Assembly (NCBI GenBank): GCA_945868825.1
Contig: CAMBMM010000001.1
Coordinates: 186,001-250,000 of the forward strand
Direction: 5' to 3'
From: Sphingobacterium thalpophilum
GTDB lineage: Bacteria > Bacteroidota > Bacteroidia > Sphingobacteriales > Sphingobacteriaceae
DNA length: 64,000 bases
The position numbers and the translations under genes are program-made. Below the pieces are notes generated by a model. That model did no database searches and had not been told where the DNA came from. It saw only the letters and a list, made by a program, of their open reading frames with translations. Below are positions 53,832-63,865 of this stretch, in pieces; the stretch's first letter is position 1, and the number at the start of each line of letters is the position of its first letter.

Positions 53832-53845
53832 AACTATATATAGTT
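53832..53845. promoter_or_regulatory. 14-base palindrome in the lipoprotein promoter region
   Basis: AACTATATATAGTT is a perfect palindrome located ten bases upstream of the -7 box, about where the -33 element should be. It could be a repressor or activator site. The whole 216-base gap before the lipoprotein start is very AT-rich. Confidence 0.35.
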
Positions 53846-53854
53846 ATTATTCTA

Positions 53855-53862
53855 TATATTTG
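53855..53862 (+). promoter_or_regulatory. -7 box TATATTTG for the small lipoprotein
   Basis: TATATTTG matches TAnnTTTG and would give a leader of about 45 bases before the ATG at 53911. Confidence 0.45.
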
Positions 53863-53910
53863 ATAATAATATAACTAAAAATTAAAAATTTACTTTAAAA
53901 TTAAATTCTC

Positions 53911-54057
53911 ATGAAAAAAATCTTATTTTCTCTACTAGTTTTAGGATTCATTGGAATGGTTTCCTGCAAAAAAGACAACAGTGTGCAACCCACAAAATCG
54001 AACAACTCCACATTAACCAATGGAGGTGACAAGCGTGATTTGGGTATGGGTGATTAA
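53911..54057 (+). CDS. 48-residue lipoprotein, absent from the ORF track
   Basis: ATG 53911 opens a 48-codon frame: signal MKKILFSLLVLGFIGMVSC with a lipobox cysteine at residue 19, then KKDNSVQPTKSNNSTL and a C terminus GGDKRDLGMGD. After the cysteine only 29 residues remain, so the mature product is a short acylated peptide. A -7 box lies upstream and a strong terminator follows, so this is a complete small transcription unit. It is divergent from the TPR kinase-like gene. Its role is unknown; a secreted signal peptide or a small envelope lipoprotein are both possible. Confidence 0.75.
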   Translation: MKKILFSLLVLGFIGMVSCKKDNSVQPTKSNNSTLTNGGDKRDLGMGD

Positions 54058-54082
54058 TGCCTCTACCTATTTCATTGATGCG

Positions 54083-54114
54083 AAAACGAGGGTAATTTTT
54101 ACCCTCGTTTTTTT
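54083..54114 (+). terminator. Terminator after the small lipoprotein
   Basis: AAAACGAGGGTAA pairs with TTACCCTCGTTTT around three bases and is followed by a T run; it supports the small gene upstream. Confidence 0.9.
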
Positions 54115-54161
54115 ATTTCTAAAAGCCCGTTTAGCCAGCTAAATCCTTCGGTGGTATTTAA

Positions 54162-54169
54162 TATATTTG
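54162..54169 (+). promoter_or_regulatory. -7 box TATATTTG for the M20 peptidase gene
   Basis: TATATTTG matches the consensus; predicted leader about 15 bases. Confidence 0.5.
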
Positions 54170-54187
54170 TACCAAACAAAACAGGCT

Positions 54188-55558
54188 ATGGAAACTATAA
54201 AAAACTATGTTGCCCAGAATAAACAACGCTTTTTAGACGAATTATTCGAATTATTGCGTTTCCCATCGGTGAGTGCAGACCCTGCGTATAAAACAGAAGT
54301 ATTAAAAACCGCCGATTTTGTAGCCCGAAAGCTTACAGATGCCGGTGCCGATAAGGTAGAAGTTTGCCCTACTGCGGGTTACCCGATTGTGTATGGCGAA
54401 AAAATAATAGATCCTGCTAAACCTACCGTATTGGTTTATGGCCATTACGATGTACAACCTGCCGATCCCTTGGAATTGTGGCATACACCACCATTTGAAC
54501 CCACCATTCGTGATGAGAAAATTTATGCACGTGGTGCTTGTGACGATAAAGGACAATTTTACATGCATGTAAAAGCATTTGAACTGATGATGCAAACGGA
54601 TACCCTTCCCTGCAATATTAAGTTCATGATAGAGGGCGAAGAAGAGGTAGGTTCTAATAATTTAGGTCTATTTGTACAAGCCAATAAACAGAAATTAAAA
54701 TCGGATGTAGTGCTCATTTCTGATACCTCGATGTTGAGCATGGAGAACCCATCATTGGAAACAGGATTGAGAGGTTTATCTTATTTAGAAGTGGAGGTAG
54801 TAGGCCCTAACCGCGATTTACATTCTGGGGTATACGGCGGTGCCGTAGCCAACCCGGCTACTATTTTGTGCCAACTCATTGCCTCTTTACATGATGAACA
54901 CAATCACATCACCATACCTGGCTTTTACGACGATGTTTTGCCCTTAAGTGAAGCCGATAGAACAGCCTTAAATATGGCTCCATTTGATTTAGAAACGTAT
55001 AAAAAAGACCTTGGTGTAAACGATGTTTGGGGTGAAAAAGGCTACACTACCTTAGAACGTACCGGTACCCGACCAACCCTAGAAGTAAATGGTATTTGGG
55101 GTGGATATACCGGCGAAGGTGCCAAAACCGTTTTGCCATCTAAAGCTTCCGCAAAAATTTCTATGCGTTTGGTACCTAACCAACAATCTGATAAAATAAC
55201 ACAATTATTTACCGAGCATTTCCAAAAAATTGCACCTACTTATGTGAAGGTTAAAGTAAGTGCGCACCACGGTGGCGAACCTGTGGTAACCCCAACCGAT
55301 AGCGTGGCGTACCGTGCCGCACAAAAAGCCATTAGCGAATCATTCAGTAAGGATCCAATTCCTACCCGTGGTGGTGGCAGTATTCCCATTGTAGCATTAT
55401 TTGAAAAAGAATTGGGCATTAAAACTGTACTTATGGGTTTTGGTTTAGATAGCGATAACCTACATTCGCCAAACGAAAAATACGATTTAGCGAATTACTA
55501 CAAAGGCATTGAAACCATTCCCTTGTTTCATAAATATTTTGCTGAACTGAGTAAATAA
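54188..55558 (+). CDS. M20 family dipeptidase
   Basis: The zinc peptidase cleaves dipeptides or small peptides. Metal-site motifs are [27 protein letters not shown] (with the bridging aspartate), [11 protein letters not shown] (catalytic and ligand glutamates), and later [16 protein letters not shown] with a ligand histidine. The central dimerization domain contains [14 protein letters not shown]. The length of 456 residues fits the CNDP-like group. ATG 54188 is preferred over the track start because of its promoter and homologous start. The next gene starts two bases after its stop. Confidence 0.92.
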   Translation: METIKNYVAQNKQRFLDELFELLRFPSVSADPAYKTEVLKTADFVARKLTDAGADKVEVCPTAGYPIVYGEKIIDPAKPTVLVYGHYDVQPADPLELWHTPPFEPTIRDEKIYARGACDDKGQFYMHVKAFELMMQTDTLPCNIKFMIEGEEEVGSNNLGLFVQANKQKLKSDVVLISDTSMLSMENPSLETGLRGLSYLEVEVVGPNRDLHSGVYGGAVANPATILCQLIASLHDEHNHITIPGFYDDVLPLSEADRTALNMAPFDLETYKKDLGVNDVWGEKGYTTLERTGTRPTLEVNGIWGGYTGEGAKTVLPSKASAKISMRLVPNQQSDKITQLFTEHFQKIAPTYVKVKVSAHHGGEPVVTPTDSVAYRAAQKAISESFSKDPIPTRGGGSIPIVALFEKELGIKTVLMGFGLDSDNLHSPNEKYDLANYYKGIETIPLFHKYFAELSK

Positions 55559-55560
55559 GT

Positions 55561-57564
55561 ATGCCCAATTCGCTTATTCACGAAACGTCGCCGTATTTAC
55601 TGCAGCATGCGCATAATCCGGTTGATTGGTACCCCTGGGGGGCCGAGGCTTTGGATAAAGCGAAGGCAGAAAATAAACTCATTTTAGTGAGCATAGGCTA
55701 TTCTGCCTGTCATTGGTGCCATGTAATGGAGCACGAAAGTTTTGAAGATGAGGCCGTGGCCGACATCATGAACGAACATTTTTTGTGTATTAAAATTGAC
55801 CGAGAGGAGCGGCCAGATATAGACCAAGTTTACATGTTAGCCGTACAATTAATGACTGGATCTGGTGGTTGGCCTTTAAATTGTATCTGTTTGCCCGATC
55901 AACGTCCCATTTACGGAGGTACCTATTTTAAAAAAGAAGATTGGAAAAAGCTCTTACTAAATTTGGCATCCTTTTGGACTGAAAAGCCCAAAGAAGCCGA
56001 AAATTATGCCAATAAGCTCACCGAAGGCATCCGCAAAAGTGAAAAAATAACCTTTTTATCGGAGCAAAAAACCTATACTCAAGAAGATCTTAACGAAATT
56101 TACGAACCTTGGGCCAGTCAATTTGATTGGACCGAAGGAGGCTATACCCGATCACCCAAATTTCCCTTACCAAGTAATTGGACCTTTATGCTTCGGTATG
56201 CGAAACTAATGGGCAACGAACAAGCAGATGCCATTACACATTTTACCTTGCAAAAAATGGCTTTTGGTGGTATTTACGATCAATTAGGAGGAGGCTTTGC
56301 CCGCTACTCGGTAGATGCTAAATGGCATGTGCCGCACTTCGAGAAGATGCTGTATGACAATGCCCAATTGGTGAGTTTATATGCCGAAGCCTATCAGCAA
56401 GAACCCTTGCCGCTCTATCGTAATGTGGTGTACGAAACCATTGATTGGTTAGGTAGAGAAATGAGTGATTCTTCGGGTGGCTTTTATGCAGCTTTAGATG
56501 CCGATAGTGAAGGCATTGAGGGAAAGTTTTATACCTTTGCTAAAGCAGAAATTGATAAATTATTGGGCGATGAATCGGCCGTGTTTTGCACCTATTATAA
56601 CCTCACAGATCTAGGCAATTGGGATGAAGAACATACAAATATTCTGTGCCGAAAAGAATCGGATGTAAAATTAGCCAAGGCATTTAATCTGAGCGTAGAA
56701 GAGCTTTATTTACGCTTAGAAATAGCCAAGAAAAAAGTATTTCAGTACCGCGAAAAACGCATTCGACCGGGATTGGATGATAAAATTTTAACCGCCTGGA
56801 ATGGCTTAACTTTAAAGGCCTTAACTGACGCCTATCGGGTATTTGATGAAGATCGATTTTTACAAATGGCCCTTAAGAATGCTCATTTTTTGCTAAAAAA
56901 TATGCGGGCTATCGATGGTTCTTTATACCGAAACTTTAAAGCAAATAAAGCTACTATTACCGCCTTTTTAGATGATTATGCCTTACTGATAGAAGGGCTC
57001 ATTGCCTTATACGAAACTACTTTTGATGAGCACTGGTTAAACCAAGCCAAAGAATTAACCGACTATGTGGTAGCTCACTTTTACGATGAAGCCAGTGGCA
57101 TGTTTTTCTACACTTCCGATAGTGGTGAAACCCTAATTGCCCGTAAACACGAAATTATGGACAATGTGATTCCGAGCGCCAACTCAGTAATGGCTTATAA
57201 TTTGGCAAAACTTGGTAAGCTCTATCAGAACAAGGTTTACGTAGAGCTTTCGGAGCAGTTGTTACGCAATGTGCATCCACAGATAAAAAATTACGGCTCC
57301 GCCTATTCTAATTGGGCTTCTTTGCTTTTAAATGAAGTTTTTGGTGTGTATGAACTAGCCATAACTGGCCCTGAGAGTTTGCAGAAGCGTCAAGAAATTG
57401 ACAAATTTCACATTCCTAATAAAATTTTATTGGGCGGAAGCAAAGGAAGTTTACCTTTGTTGCAGGATAAGTGGGGCACGCAAACCAGAATTTTTGTTTG
57501 CCACAACAACACCTGTCAACTTCCGGTAACGGCGGTTGCCGAAGCCTTAACATACATTCATTAA
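55561..57564 (+). CDS. DUF255 thioredoxin-like protein (YyaL/SSP411 family)
   Basis: The 667-residue protein begins with a thioredoxin-like DUF255 domain ([23 protein letters not shown], CxxC in [16 protein letters not shown]) followed by a six-hairpin-type alpha/alpha domain related to N-acylglucosamine epimerases. Conserved segments include [26 protein letters not shown] and [27 protein letters not shown]. The family is widespread in bacteria and animals (SPATA20), but its activity is not established. It is translated right after the M20 peptidase. Confidence 0.92.
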   Translation: MPNSLIHETSPYLLQHAHNPVDWYPWGAEALDKAKAENKLILVSIGYSACHWCHVMEHESFEDEAVADIMNEHFLCIKIDREERPDIDQVYMLAVQLMTGSGGWPLNCICLPDQRPIYGGTYFKKEDWKKLLLNLASFWTEKPKEAENYANKLTEGIRKSEKITFLSEQKTYTQEDLNEIYEPWASQFDWTEGGYTRSPKFPLPSNWTFMLRYAKLMGNEQADAITHFTLQKMAFGGIYDQLGGGFARYSVDAKWHVPHFEKMLYDNAQLVSLYAEAYQQEPLPLYRNVVYETIDWLGREMSDSSGGFYAALDADSEGIEGKFYTFAKAEIDKLLGDESAVFCTYYNLTDLGNWDEEHTNILCRKESDVKLAKAFNLSVEELYLRLEIAKKKVFQYREKRIRPGLDDKILTAWNGLTLKALTDAYRVFDEDRFLQMALKNAHFLLKNMRAIDGSLYRNFKANKATITAFLDDYALLIEGLIALYETTFDEHWLNQAKELTDYVVAHFYDEASGMFFYTSDSGETLIARKHEIMDNVIPSANSVMAYNLAKLGKLYQNKVYVELSEQLLRNVHPQIKNYGSAYSNWASLLLNEVFGVYELAITGPESLQKRQEIDKFHIPNKILLGGSKGSLPLLQDKWGTQTRIFVCHNNTCQLPVTAVAEALTYIH

Positions 57565-57569
57565 CCACC

Positions 57570-57595
57570 GAGACCCGTTGGTCTCCCAATTTTTT
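57570..57595 (+). terminator. Stem-loop before the SlyD-like gene
   Basis: GAGACC and GGTCTC form a perfect six-base stem around CGTT, followed after a few bases by a run of six T. It could end transcription from the DUF255 gene or act on the slyD leader, which begins five bases later. Confidence 0.4.
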
Positions 57596-57599
57596 AAAA

Positions 57600-58097
57600 A
57601 TGACGATTAAACCAAACAGCGTAGTTGCCCTTACCTACGAATTGCACACCACCGAAAACGGCGAAAAAGTATTTGTAGAAAAAGCTACAGAAGAAAACCC
57701 ACTTGTATTTTTATATGGATTGGGTATGATGCTTCCCAAATTTGAAGAATATTTAAACGGATTAGCAGCCGGAGCCACTTATGGTTTCGAACTTTCTGCT
57801 GCCGACGGCTATGGCGAAAAAGATCCTTCGGCTATTACAGAATTGCCATTAGATATGTTTGGCGATATGGAAAAACCAGCAGTAGGTGCTATTTTGCCTT
57901 TACAAGATAACCAAGGTCACCAATTTAGAGCTCTAGTTACCGCTATTAGCGAAACTCTAGTTACGGTTGATTTAAATCATCCGATGGCGGGTAAAGACTT
58001 ACATTTTACAGGCGCTATAATTTCCGTAAGAGAAGCTACTGCCGATGAGTTGGCACACGGTCATGCGCATGGCATTGATGGCCAAGCAGGTCACTAA
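57600..58097 (+). CDS. slyD: FKBP-type peptidyl-prolyl isomerase, SlyD-like
   Basis: SlyD-like isomerases assist folding and may bind metals. The segments SVVALTYELHTTENGEKVF, NPLVFLYGLGMMLPKFEEYLNGLAAG, FELSAADGYGEKDPSAI and VDLNHPMAGKDLHFTGAI match the FKBP plus insert-in-flap (IF) layout. The C terminus is short and modestly histidine-rich (HGHAHGIDGQAGH), far less than E. coli SlyD, so metal binding is probably weak. ATG 57600 gives 165 residues; the longer track ORF reads back into the previous gene. A strong bidirectional terminator follows. Confidence 0.9.
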   Translation: MTIKPNSVVALTYELHTTENGEKVFVEKATEENPLVFLYGLGMMLPKFEEYLNGLAAGATYGFELSAADGYGEKDPSAITELPLDMFGDMEKPAVGAILPLQDNQGHQFRALVTAISETLVTVDLNHPMAGKDLHFTGAIISVREATADELAHGHAHGIDGQAGH

Positions 58098-58117
58098 GAA
58101 GGATGTCTTCGTTTAAC

Positions 58118-58148
58118 AAAAAAGCCCCGAGGTTTCTCGGGGCTTTTT

Positions 58149-58150
<2 letters not shown>
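58118..58150. terminator. Bidirectional terminator between slyD and the ABC-F gene
   Basis: AAAAAAGCCCCGAG and CTCGGGGCTTTTTT form a long stem around GTTT, flanked by A and T runs, so it can end transcripts from both sides. It overlaps the ABC-F stop codon region. Confidence 0.92.
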
Positions 58151-59801
<1,651 letters not shown>

Positions 59802-59846
59802 CGCATTTTATTCGCTTATAATACACGTTTCGTAAAACTAGCTGAC

Positions 59847-60650
59847 TTAAAAATTGTTTATCATGATACGGTGCAAGGTTTTTGCATTCCACTTGCCGCT
59901 AGCAATATTTCTGCGAATGGTATAGAGCGGCTCTTTTTCATCACGTTTGGCGGATAATTGAAAAGCGGCTTTAAACCGTCTTTTTTTAAGTTCTGGGATT
60001 CCATCGGCATTCCACAAGCCAAATGGGTAGGCAAAATAGGTAATTTTTTTACCGGTAATTTCTTCTAAGCGCTTAGTAGGTTTATCCACTTGTGCTATCC
60101 AATCTTCGGCGGTGTATTTTTTAAAATTCTGATGATCCCAAGTGTGCGAAGCAATCACATGCCCAGCATCGCTTAAGGATTTTATTTGGTCGCTACTCAT
60201 ATATCGAGGTCGGCCAATAGAAACGGTCATGATAAAAAAAACGCCTTTAAAGTCATATTTTTTTAATTCGGGTGCGGCTAAGGTGAATTGTTCCACATCG
60301 GTGTCATCAAAAGTAAGCATGATGGGTTTTGCTGGTAATTTTGCTCCAGTGCTTAAATAGGCAAGCAATTCATCGGGCAAAATAGTATGGTAACCGCTAT
60401 CTGCTAGCATTTTGATATGTTCTTTAAAGGTTTCAGGAGCCACCACATAATCTTTGGTGCTTTCGGAATCGGCGGCTCTCCAAGCCCTGATTTGGTGATA
60501 GCACAAAATAGGCACTTGCTTTTTGGCTAATATTTCTGGAGCGGTGGCAGTGGGTTTTTTTGTGGCGGGTTGGTGTTCGCTTTGTTTAATAGAAGTGTTA
60601 TTGCAGGCTAAAAAAGCAATAGCGGTAAAAATTAAAAAGGTAAAACGCAT
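59847..60650 (-). CDS. Polysaccharide deacetylase lipoprotein
   Basis: The 267-residue protein has a lipoprotein signal from ATG 60650 (MRFTFLIFTAIAFLAC, lipobox cysteine at 16), so it is membrane-anchored in the periplasm or at the surface. The NodB homology domain shows PILCYHQI, MLTFDDTDVEQF (motif 1; usual TFDDG), VIASHTWDHQNF (motif 2, HxxxH), and YFAYPFGLWN (motif 3). It probably removes acetyl groups from a polysaccharide or peptidoglycan. It begins four bases after the stop of the hydrolase gene, with which it is probably cotranscribed. Confidence 0.88.
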   Translation of the reverse strand: MRFTFLIFTAIAFLACNNTSIKQSEHQPATKKPTATAPEILAKKQVPILCYHQIRAWRAADSESTKDYVVAPETFKEHIKMLADSGYHTILPDELLAYLSTGAKLPAKPIMLTFDDTDVEQFTLAAPELKKYDFKGVFFIMTVSIGRPRYMSSDQIKSLSDAGHVIASHTWDHQNFKKYTAEDWIAQVDKPTKRLEEITGKKITYFAYPFGLWNADGIPELKKRRFKAAFQLSAKRDEKEPLYTIRRNIASGKWNAKTLHRIMINNF

Positions 60651-60654
60651 GCTT

Positions 60655-61569
60655 TTATTTTCTCTTTTTAGGTTCAATGGGTGTGGGGTCTGTAATTCTA
60701 GTGTCGAGCCAATCTTTTAATCTTCGAGTAAGGGCGGTTCTTTTGTTGCTAAAGGTAATATCCGTATCCCAAATTTCATATTCTAATTTTTCACCTTTTT
60801 CCAGGGGAATCAAGTAATTGTTCGATTCGTGTTCATCGACCACTAGAATGGGTTTGGTACTACTTTTTATGATTTCTTCTAGATTATAGCGTTCTACATT
60901 GGCTAGCATTTCTTTCAAAAAATAGTCGGGGTTAATATTGAGCATATCCAAGGTAGAAAGGTATTCTTTCATACTACTCAGGTTGGCAGTGCCCGATGGG
61001 CTATTGATGATTCGATGGGGATTGAAAAGTGATAAGGTTGCAACTCCTTTTATTCTCGGATCATTTATACCTGCAATAAGGGCAATGGCGCCACCCGTAT
61101 TGTGCCCAAAAAGCGCAATTTTTGAAGTATCTATGCGTAAACGTTCCGCGTTTTCTTCGGCGGTTAAGTAATCAATTACCGCTTTGGTATCGGCAATGTT
61201 ATTTTCAAACGTAAAATCACCTTTGCTACCCCAACTTCCTCTAAAATCGAAATATACCACGTTGTAGCCTCCGGTTTTTCGCAGGTTTTGGGCAATATCT
61301 AAATTACGCTCGTTGCCGGGATTGCCATGTAAAAACACCAAAGTGGGGTGAGGCCCAGGGCCGTTTGCCAAATACTCTAAACCATAAATTTTTACACCAC
61401 CCGAAGGCATTTGCAGTTCTTCCATGCCTGCCGGAAAATCAGGGTCTTGTTCAAAATCTTTCACCAAATAAGCATCAGAAGTTTTGATGGTAGTTTTATT
61501 TTTTTGTTGACAAGCCATGCCAAGGCTAGCCAACAGTAGGGCTAGGCAATAGGTAGTTAATTTGTTCAT
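60655..61569 (-). CDS. Alpha/beta hydrolase fold lipoprotein without catalytic triad
   Basis: From ATG 61569 the 304-residue protein has a lipoprotein signal (LTTYCLALLLASLGMAC) and an alpha/beta hydrolase core with the oxyanion turn VFLHGNPGNERN and DFRGSWGSKGDF. The nucleophile elbow reads FGHNTGGA, so the expected GxSxG serine is asparagine (AAT). The catalytic histidine, expected in a TDHxFSxKR-type motif, is replaced in DTDITFSNKR by isoleucine (ATT). The acid D in ILVVDEHESN remains. It is therefore likely a pseudoenzyme that binds rather than cleaves. It precedes the deacetylase gene with four bases between. Confidence 0.82.
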   Translation of the reverse strand: MNKLTTYCLALLLASLGMACQQKNKTTIKTSDAYLVKDFEQDPDFPAGMEELQMPSGGVKIYGLEYLANGPGPHPTLVFLHGNPGNERNLDIAQNLRKTGGYNVVYFDFRGSWGSKGDFTFENNIADTKAVIDYLTAEENAERLRIDTSKIALFGHNTGGAIALIAGINDPRIKGVATLSLFNPHRIINSPSGTANLSSMKEYLSTLDMLNINPDYFLKEMLANVERYNLEEIIKSSTKPILVVDEHESNNYLIPLEKGEKLEYEIWDTDITFSNKRTALTRRLKDWLDTRITDPTPIEPKKRK

Positions 61570-61599
61570 CTTTTGTAGGTTAATTCGCTTCAATATAAA

Positions 61600-61716
61600 T
61601 TATTTAACGTTGGTAAACACAAATTGATTGTTTTTAAGATCCAATTTTGTGCTACTTTCTTTATCAACCTTAACTGCTAAAATGGTTTTTGATAATTCAT
61701 TTCTGAATGACTCTTT
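61600..61716 (-). pseudogene. Possible gene remnant (38-codon fragment without a start)
   Basis: In the 162-base gap between the SRPBCC and hydrolase genes, the minus strand reads KESFRNELSKTILAVKV.. to ..NNQFVFTNVK and a TAA, preceded directly by an in-frame stop and with no start codon. The composition looks coding, but a chance frame of this length is plausible. I do not recognise a family. Confidence 0.22.
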
Positions 61717-61731
61717 TTAACGAACTTAGAC

Positions 61732-62133
61732 CTAAGAAAATAGTGCTTTTAGCTTGGCTGTTTGATGATCGGCTAGTTGTTGTAATGGGCCGCTGGCCAA
61801 CATTTTCAACATCATGTTTAATTCTGCCGAAATGGTGTGGGTAGCTTCGGTTGTACCGTTCTCCAAATCTTTTAGTTCCCATTTCAACTCTAAATCAAAA
61901 GGGGCCTCGGCGGATGGGATAGCCACAATTTCTTCATTGGGAATGCGGCTAGTCACTTTGATAGCCAATTTTGCCATGTTTTGAATGGTAAAGGCAGCTT
62001 CATCGGAAGTGGAAGACCAATTGTAAATATTCTCGGGCATTAATTGTTGGTGATTGTTTAAATCGGCCAAAAATGTATAGACTTCTGCAATGGGTTTGTT
62101 TAGTGTAACAGTGCTGGTGATGCTCGTATTCAT
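61732..62133 (-). CDS. SRPBCC (START-like) family protein
   Basis: The 133-residue protein has the compact lipid/ligand-binding SRPBCC fold: NTSITSTVTLNKPIAEVYTFLADLNNHQQLMPENI at the N terminus and a long C-terminal helix PLQQLADHQTAKLKALF. The ligand is unknown; no enzymatic motif is visible. It starts ten bases after the pyrE stop on the same strand, a pairing common in Sphingobacteriales genomes. Confidence 0.85.
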   Translation of the reverse strand: MNTSITSTVTLNKPIAEVYTFLADLNNHQQLMPENIYNWSSTSDEAAFTIQNMAKLAIKVTSRIPNEEIVAIPSAEAPFDLELKWELKDLENGTTEATHTISAELNMMLKMLASGPLQQLADHQTAKLKALFS

Positions 62134-62143
62134 GCTTATTAAT

Positions 62144-62785
62144 TTATTTCCCCCAGGTTTCGGGTTTTATGCGCCAATCTTCCAATAGTTTCAGGTCTTC
62201 GGGCTTTATCATTTGGTGTTCGGCGGCATAGCTAATAAGCGCCGAGTAATTGGATAAGGTAAAGTAAGGGCATTTGGCTTCTTTAAAGCTTTCATCGGCT
62301 TTTTCAAAACCATAGGTAAAAATGGCGGCAAGCCCAGCCACTACGCAGCCAGCATCTCGTAGAGCATGCACGGCTTGTAAGCTACTTTTTCCGGTAGAAA
62401 TTAAATCTTCAATAACCACTACCCGTTGCCCTTTTACTACTTCTCCTTCAATTAAGCTACCGGTACCGTGCTCTTTTGCTTTAGCTCGTACATAAATAAA
62501 AGGTAACCCTAATTCTTGCGCAACCAAAACTCCTTGCGGAATTCCGGCAGTGGCTACACCGGCAATACAATCTACCGTGCCAAATTGATCTTGAATAAGG
62601 ACCGTTAATTTCTGACGAATATAGGTTCTGATGCCGGGATGCGATAAGGTAATGCGGTTATCGCAGTAAATGGGAGATTTCCAACCAGAGGCCCAGGTAA
62701 ACGGATTACTAGGTTGTAATTTTATTGCTTTTATTTGTAAAAGGGATTCTGCAATTTTCTGCTCTATTTCTAACTGGTTTACCAT
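62144..62785 (-). CDS. pyrE: Orotate phosphoribosyltransferase
   Basis: PyrE joins orotate and PRPP to give OMP in pyrimidine synthesis. FTWASGWKSPIYCDNRITLSHP is the orotate-side segment, YVRAKAKEHGTGSLIEGEVVKGQRVVVIEDLISTGKSSL is the catalytic loop and PRPP-binding motif. It has 213 residues, as expected. The gene starts seven bases from the divergent Nudix gene. Its -7 box TACATTTG lies on the other side of that gap and overlaps the Nudix start codon, so the pyrE message is predicted to be leaderless. Confidence 0.95.
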   Translation of the reverse strand: MVNQLEIEQKIAESLLQIKAIKLQPSNPFTWASGWKSPIYCDNRITLSHPGIRTYIRQKLTVLIQDQFGTVDCIAGVATAGIPQGVLVAQELGLPFIYVRAKAKEHGTGSLIEGEVVKGQRVVVIEDLISTGKSSLQAVHALRDAGCVVAGLAAIFTYGFEKADESFKEAKCPYFTLSNYSALISYAAEHQMIKPEDLKLLEDWRIKPETWGK

Positions 62786-62789
62786 AGCA

Positions 62790-62797
62790 CAAATGTA
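62790..62797 (-). promoter_or_regulatory. -7 box TACATTTG for pyrE, overlapping the Nudix start codon
   Basis: On the minus strand TACATTTG is followed by TGCT and the pyrE ATG. The same bases on the plus strand contain the Nudix ATG at 62793-62795. Confidence 0.6.
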
Positions 62798-63395
62798 TAG
62801 AATTTATCTCAACGAAGTAAAACTGATTGTTGCCGAAGAGCTGCCCGAAGGTCTGCTTAATTATCAAGTACTTGAAGAAAAGGGCTTTAGCTTACCTAAT
62901 TTTTTTCAAGAAAAATGCTCGGGAAGCCTTCCGCAGAGCTATGTGTTGGTGGTAGCTAATCCCGCAATTTTCTTAAAAAAAGCTAGGCAGCATTTTAAAT
63001 ACATTGAAGCCGCTGGAGGCTTGGTATACAACAATGAAGGTGCTTGTTTGTTTATCTATCGAAGAGATAAATGGGATTTACCAAAGGGCAAAATAGATGC
63101 TGGTGAAAGCCCTATAGAAGCCGCCCAGAGGGAAGTGGAAGAGGAGTGTGGGGTGGTAGTAACAGCGGTGAACGAATTGCTTGCCGAAACCTATCACCTG
63201 TATAGTTTAAAGAAAAAGGTGGTGTTTAAAAAAACCTATTGGTATGCCATGGCCGTTAGCGGAAAGCCCGACTTAATTCCGCAGGCGGAAGAAGATATTA
63301 CGGATGCTTGTTGGCTCTTGAAAAACCAGTTAGCCGAGGTAAAAGCGAATAGCTATCCGCTTATTTTAGACTTGGTAAACGAGCAGTTTAAATAA
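62793..63395 (+). CDS. Nudix hydrolase
   Basis: ATG 62793 gives 200 residues; the longer track ORF reads back through pyrE on the opposite strand. The Nudix box is complete: GKIDAGESPIEAAQREVEEECGV (G-x5-E-x7-REVEEECG). The N-terminal ~75 residues precede the domain and have the extended form seen in a Bacteroidota group whose gene lies next to coaD or pyrE. The substrate (ADP-ribose, dinucleoside polyphosphate or another nucleotide) is not evident. The 3' end overlaps the convergent coaD by eight bases. Confidence 0.9.
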   Translation: MYRIYLNEVKLIVAEELPEGLLNYQVLEEKGFSLPNFFQEKCSGSLPQSYVLVVANPAIFLKKARQHFKYIEAAGGLVYNNEGACLFIYRRDKWDLPKGKIDAGESPIEAAQREVEEECGVVVTAVNELLAETYHLYSLKKKVVFKKTYWYAMAVSGKPDLIPQAEEDITDACWLLKNQLAEVKANSYPLILDLVNEQFK

Positions 63396-63849
63396 ACTCC
63401 AATACTTCTTTGGGTACAAATTGGCTGATATCGCCTTTGTTGCGTAAAATATCACGCACAATGGTAGAGCTGATGGATGAATAGCCCGGTTTACTCACAA
63501 TAAAAATGCTTTCAATTTCGGGTACCAAGGCATGGTTCATTTGCGCAATGGCTTTTTCGTATTCAAAATCAGATACGGTACGAATGCCTCGAATCATGTA
63601 GTTAGCCCCTAGTTGCTTGCAAAAATCAACGGTTAAGCCACTATAGGTTTGAATTTCCACCTTGGGTTCGTCGGCAAAAACTGCTTCTAGCATTTTTTTA
63701 CGAGCTTCAATGGACAATAAAGCCTGCTTGGTGCTATTTATGCCAATACCAATAACCACCTTGTCGAATAACGAAATAGAACGCTTGAGGATATCAACGT
63801 GTGCTTTGGTAACCGGGTCAAAAGAGCCTGGAAAAAGTGCGATTTTCAT
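63388..63849 (-). CDS. coaD: Pantetheine-phosphate adenylyltransferase
   Basis: CoaD adenylates 4'-phosphopantetheine in coenzyme A synthesis. The N-terminal PGSFDPVTKAHVDILKRS contains the nucleotidyltransferase TxxH motif; MIRGIRTVSDFEYEKAIAQMN and KPGYSSISSTIVRDI are the substrate-binding segments. The length of 153 residues is normal. It lies 16 bases downstream of rsmD on the same strand, the common coaD/rsmD neighbourhood. Confidence 0.96.
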   Translation of the reverse strand: MKIALFPGSFDPVTKAHVDILKRSISLFDKVVIGIGINSTKQALLSIEARKKMLEAVFADEPKVEIQTYSGLTVDFCKQLGANYMIRGIRTVSDFEYEKAIAQMNHALVPEIESIFIVSKPGYSSISSTIVRDILRNKGDISQFVPKEVLEFI

Positions 63850-63865
63850 AGTACTAAATTGAGGT

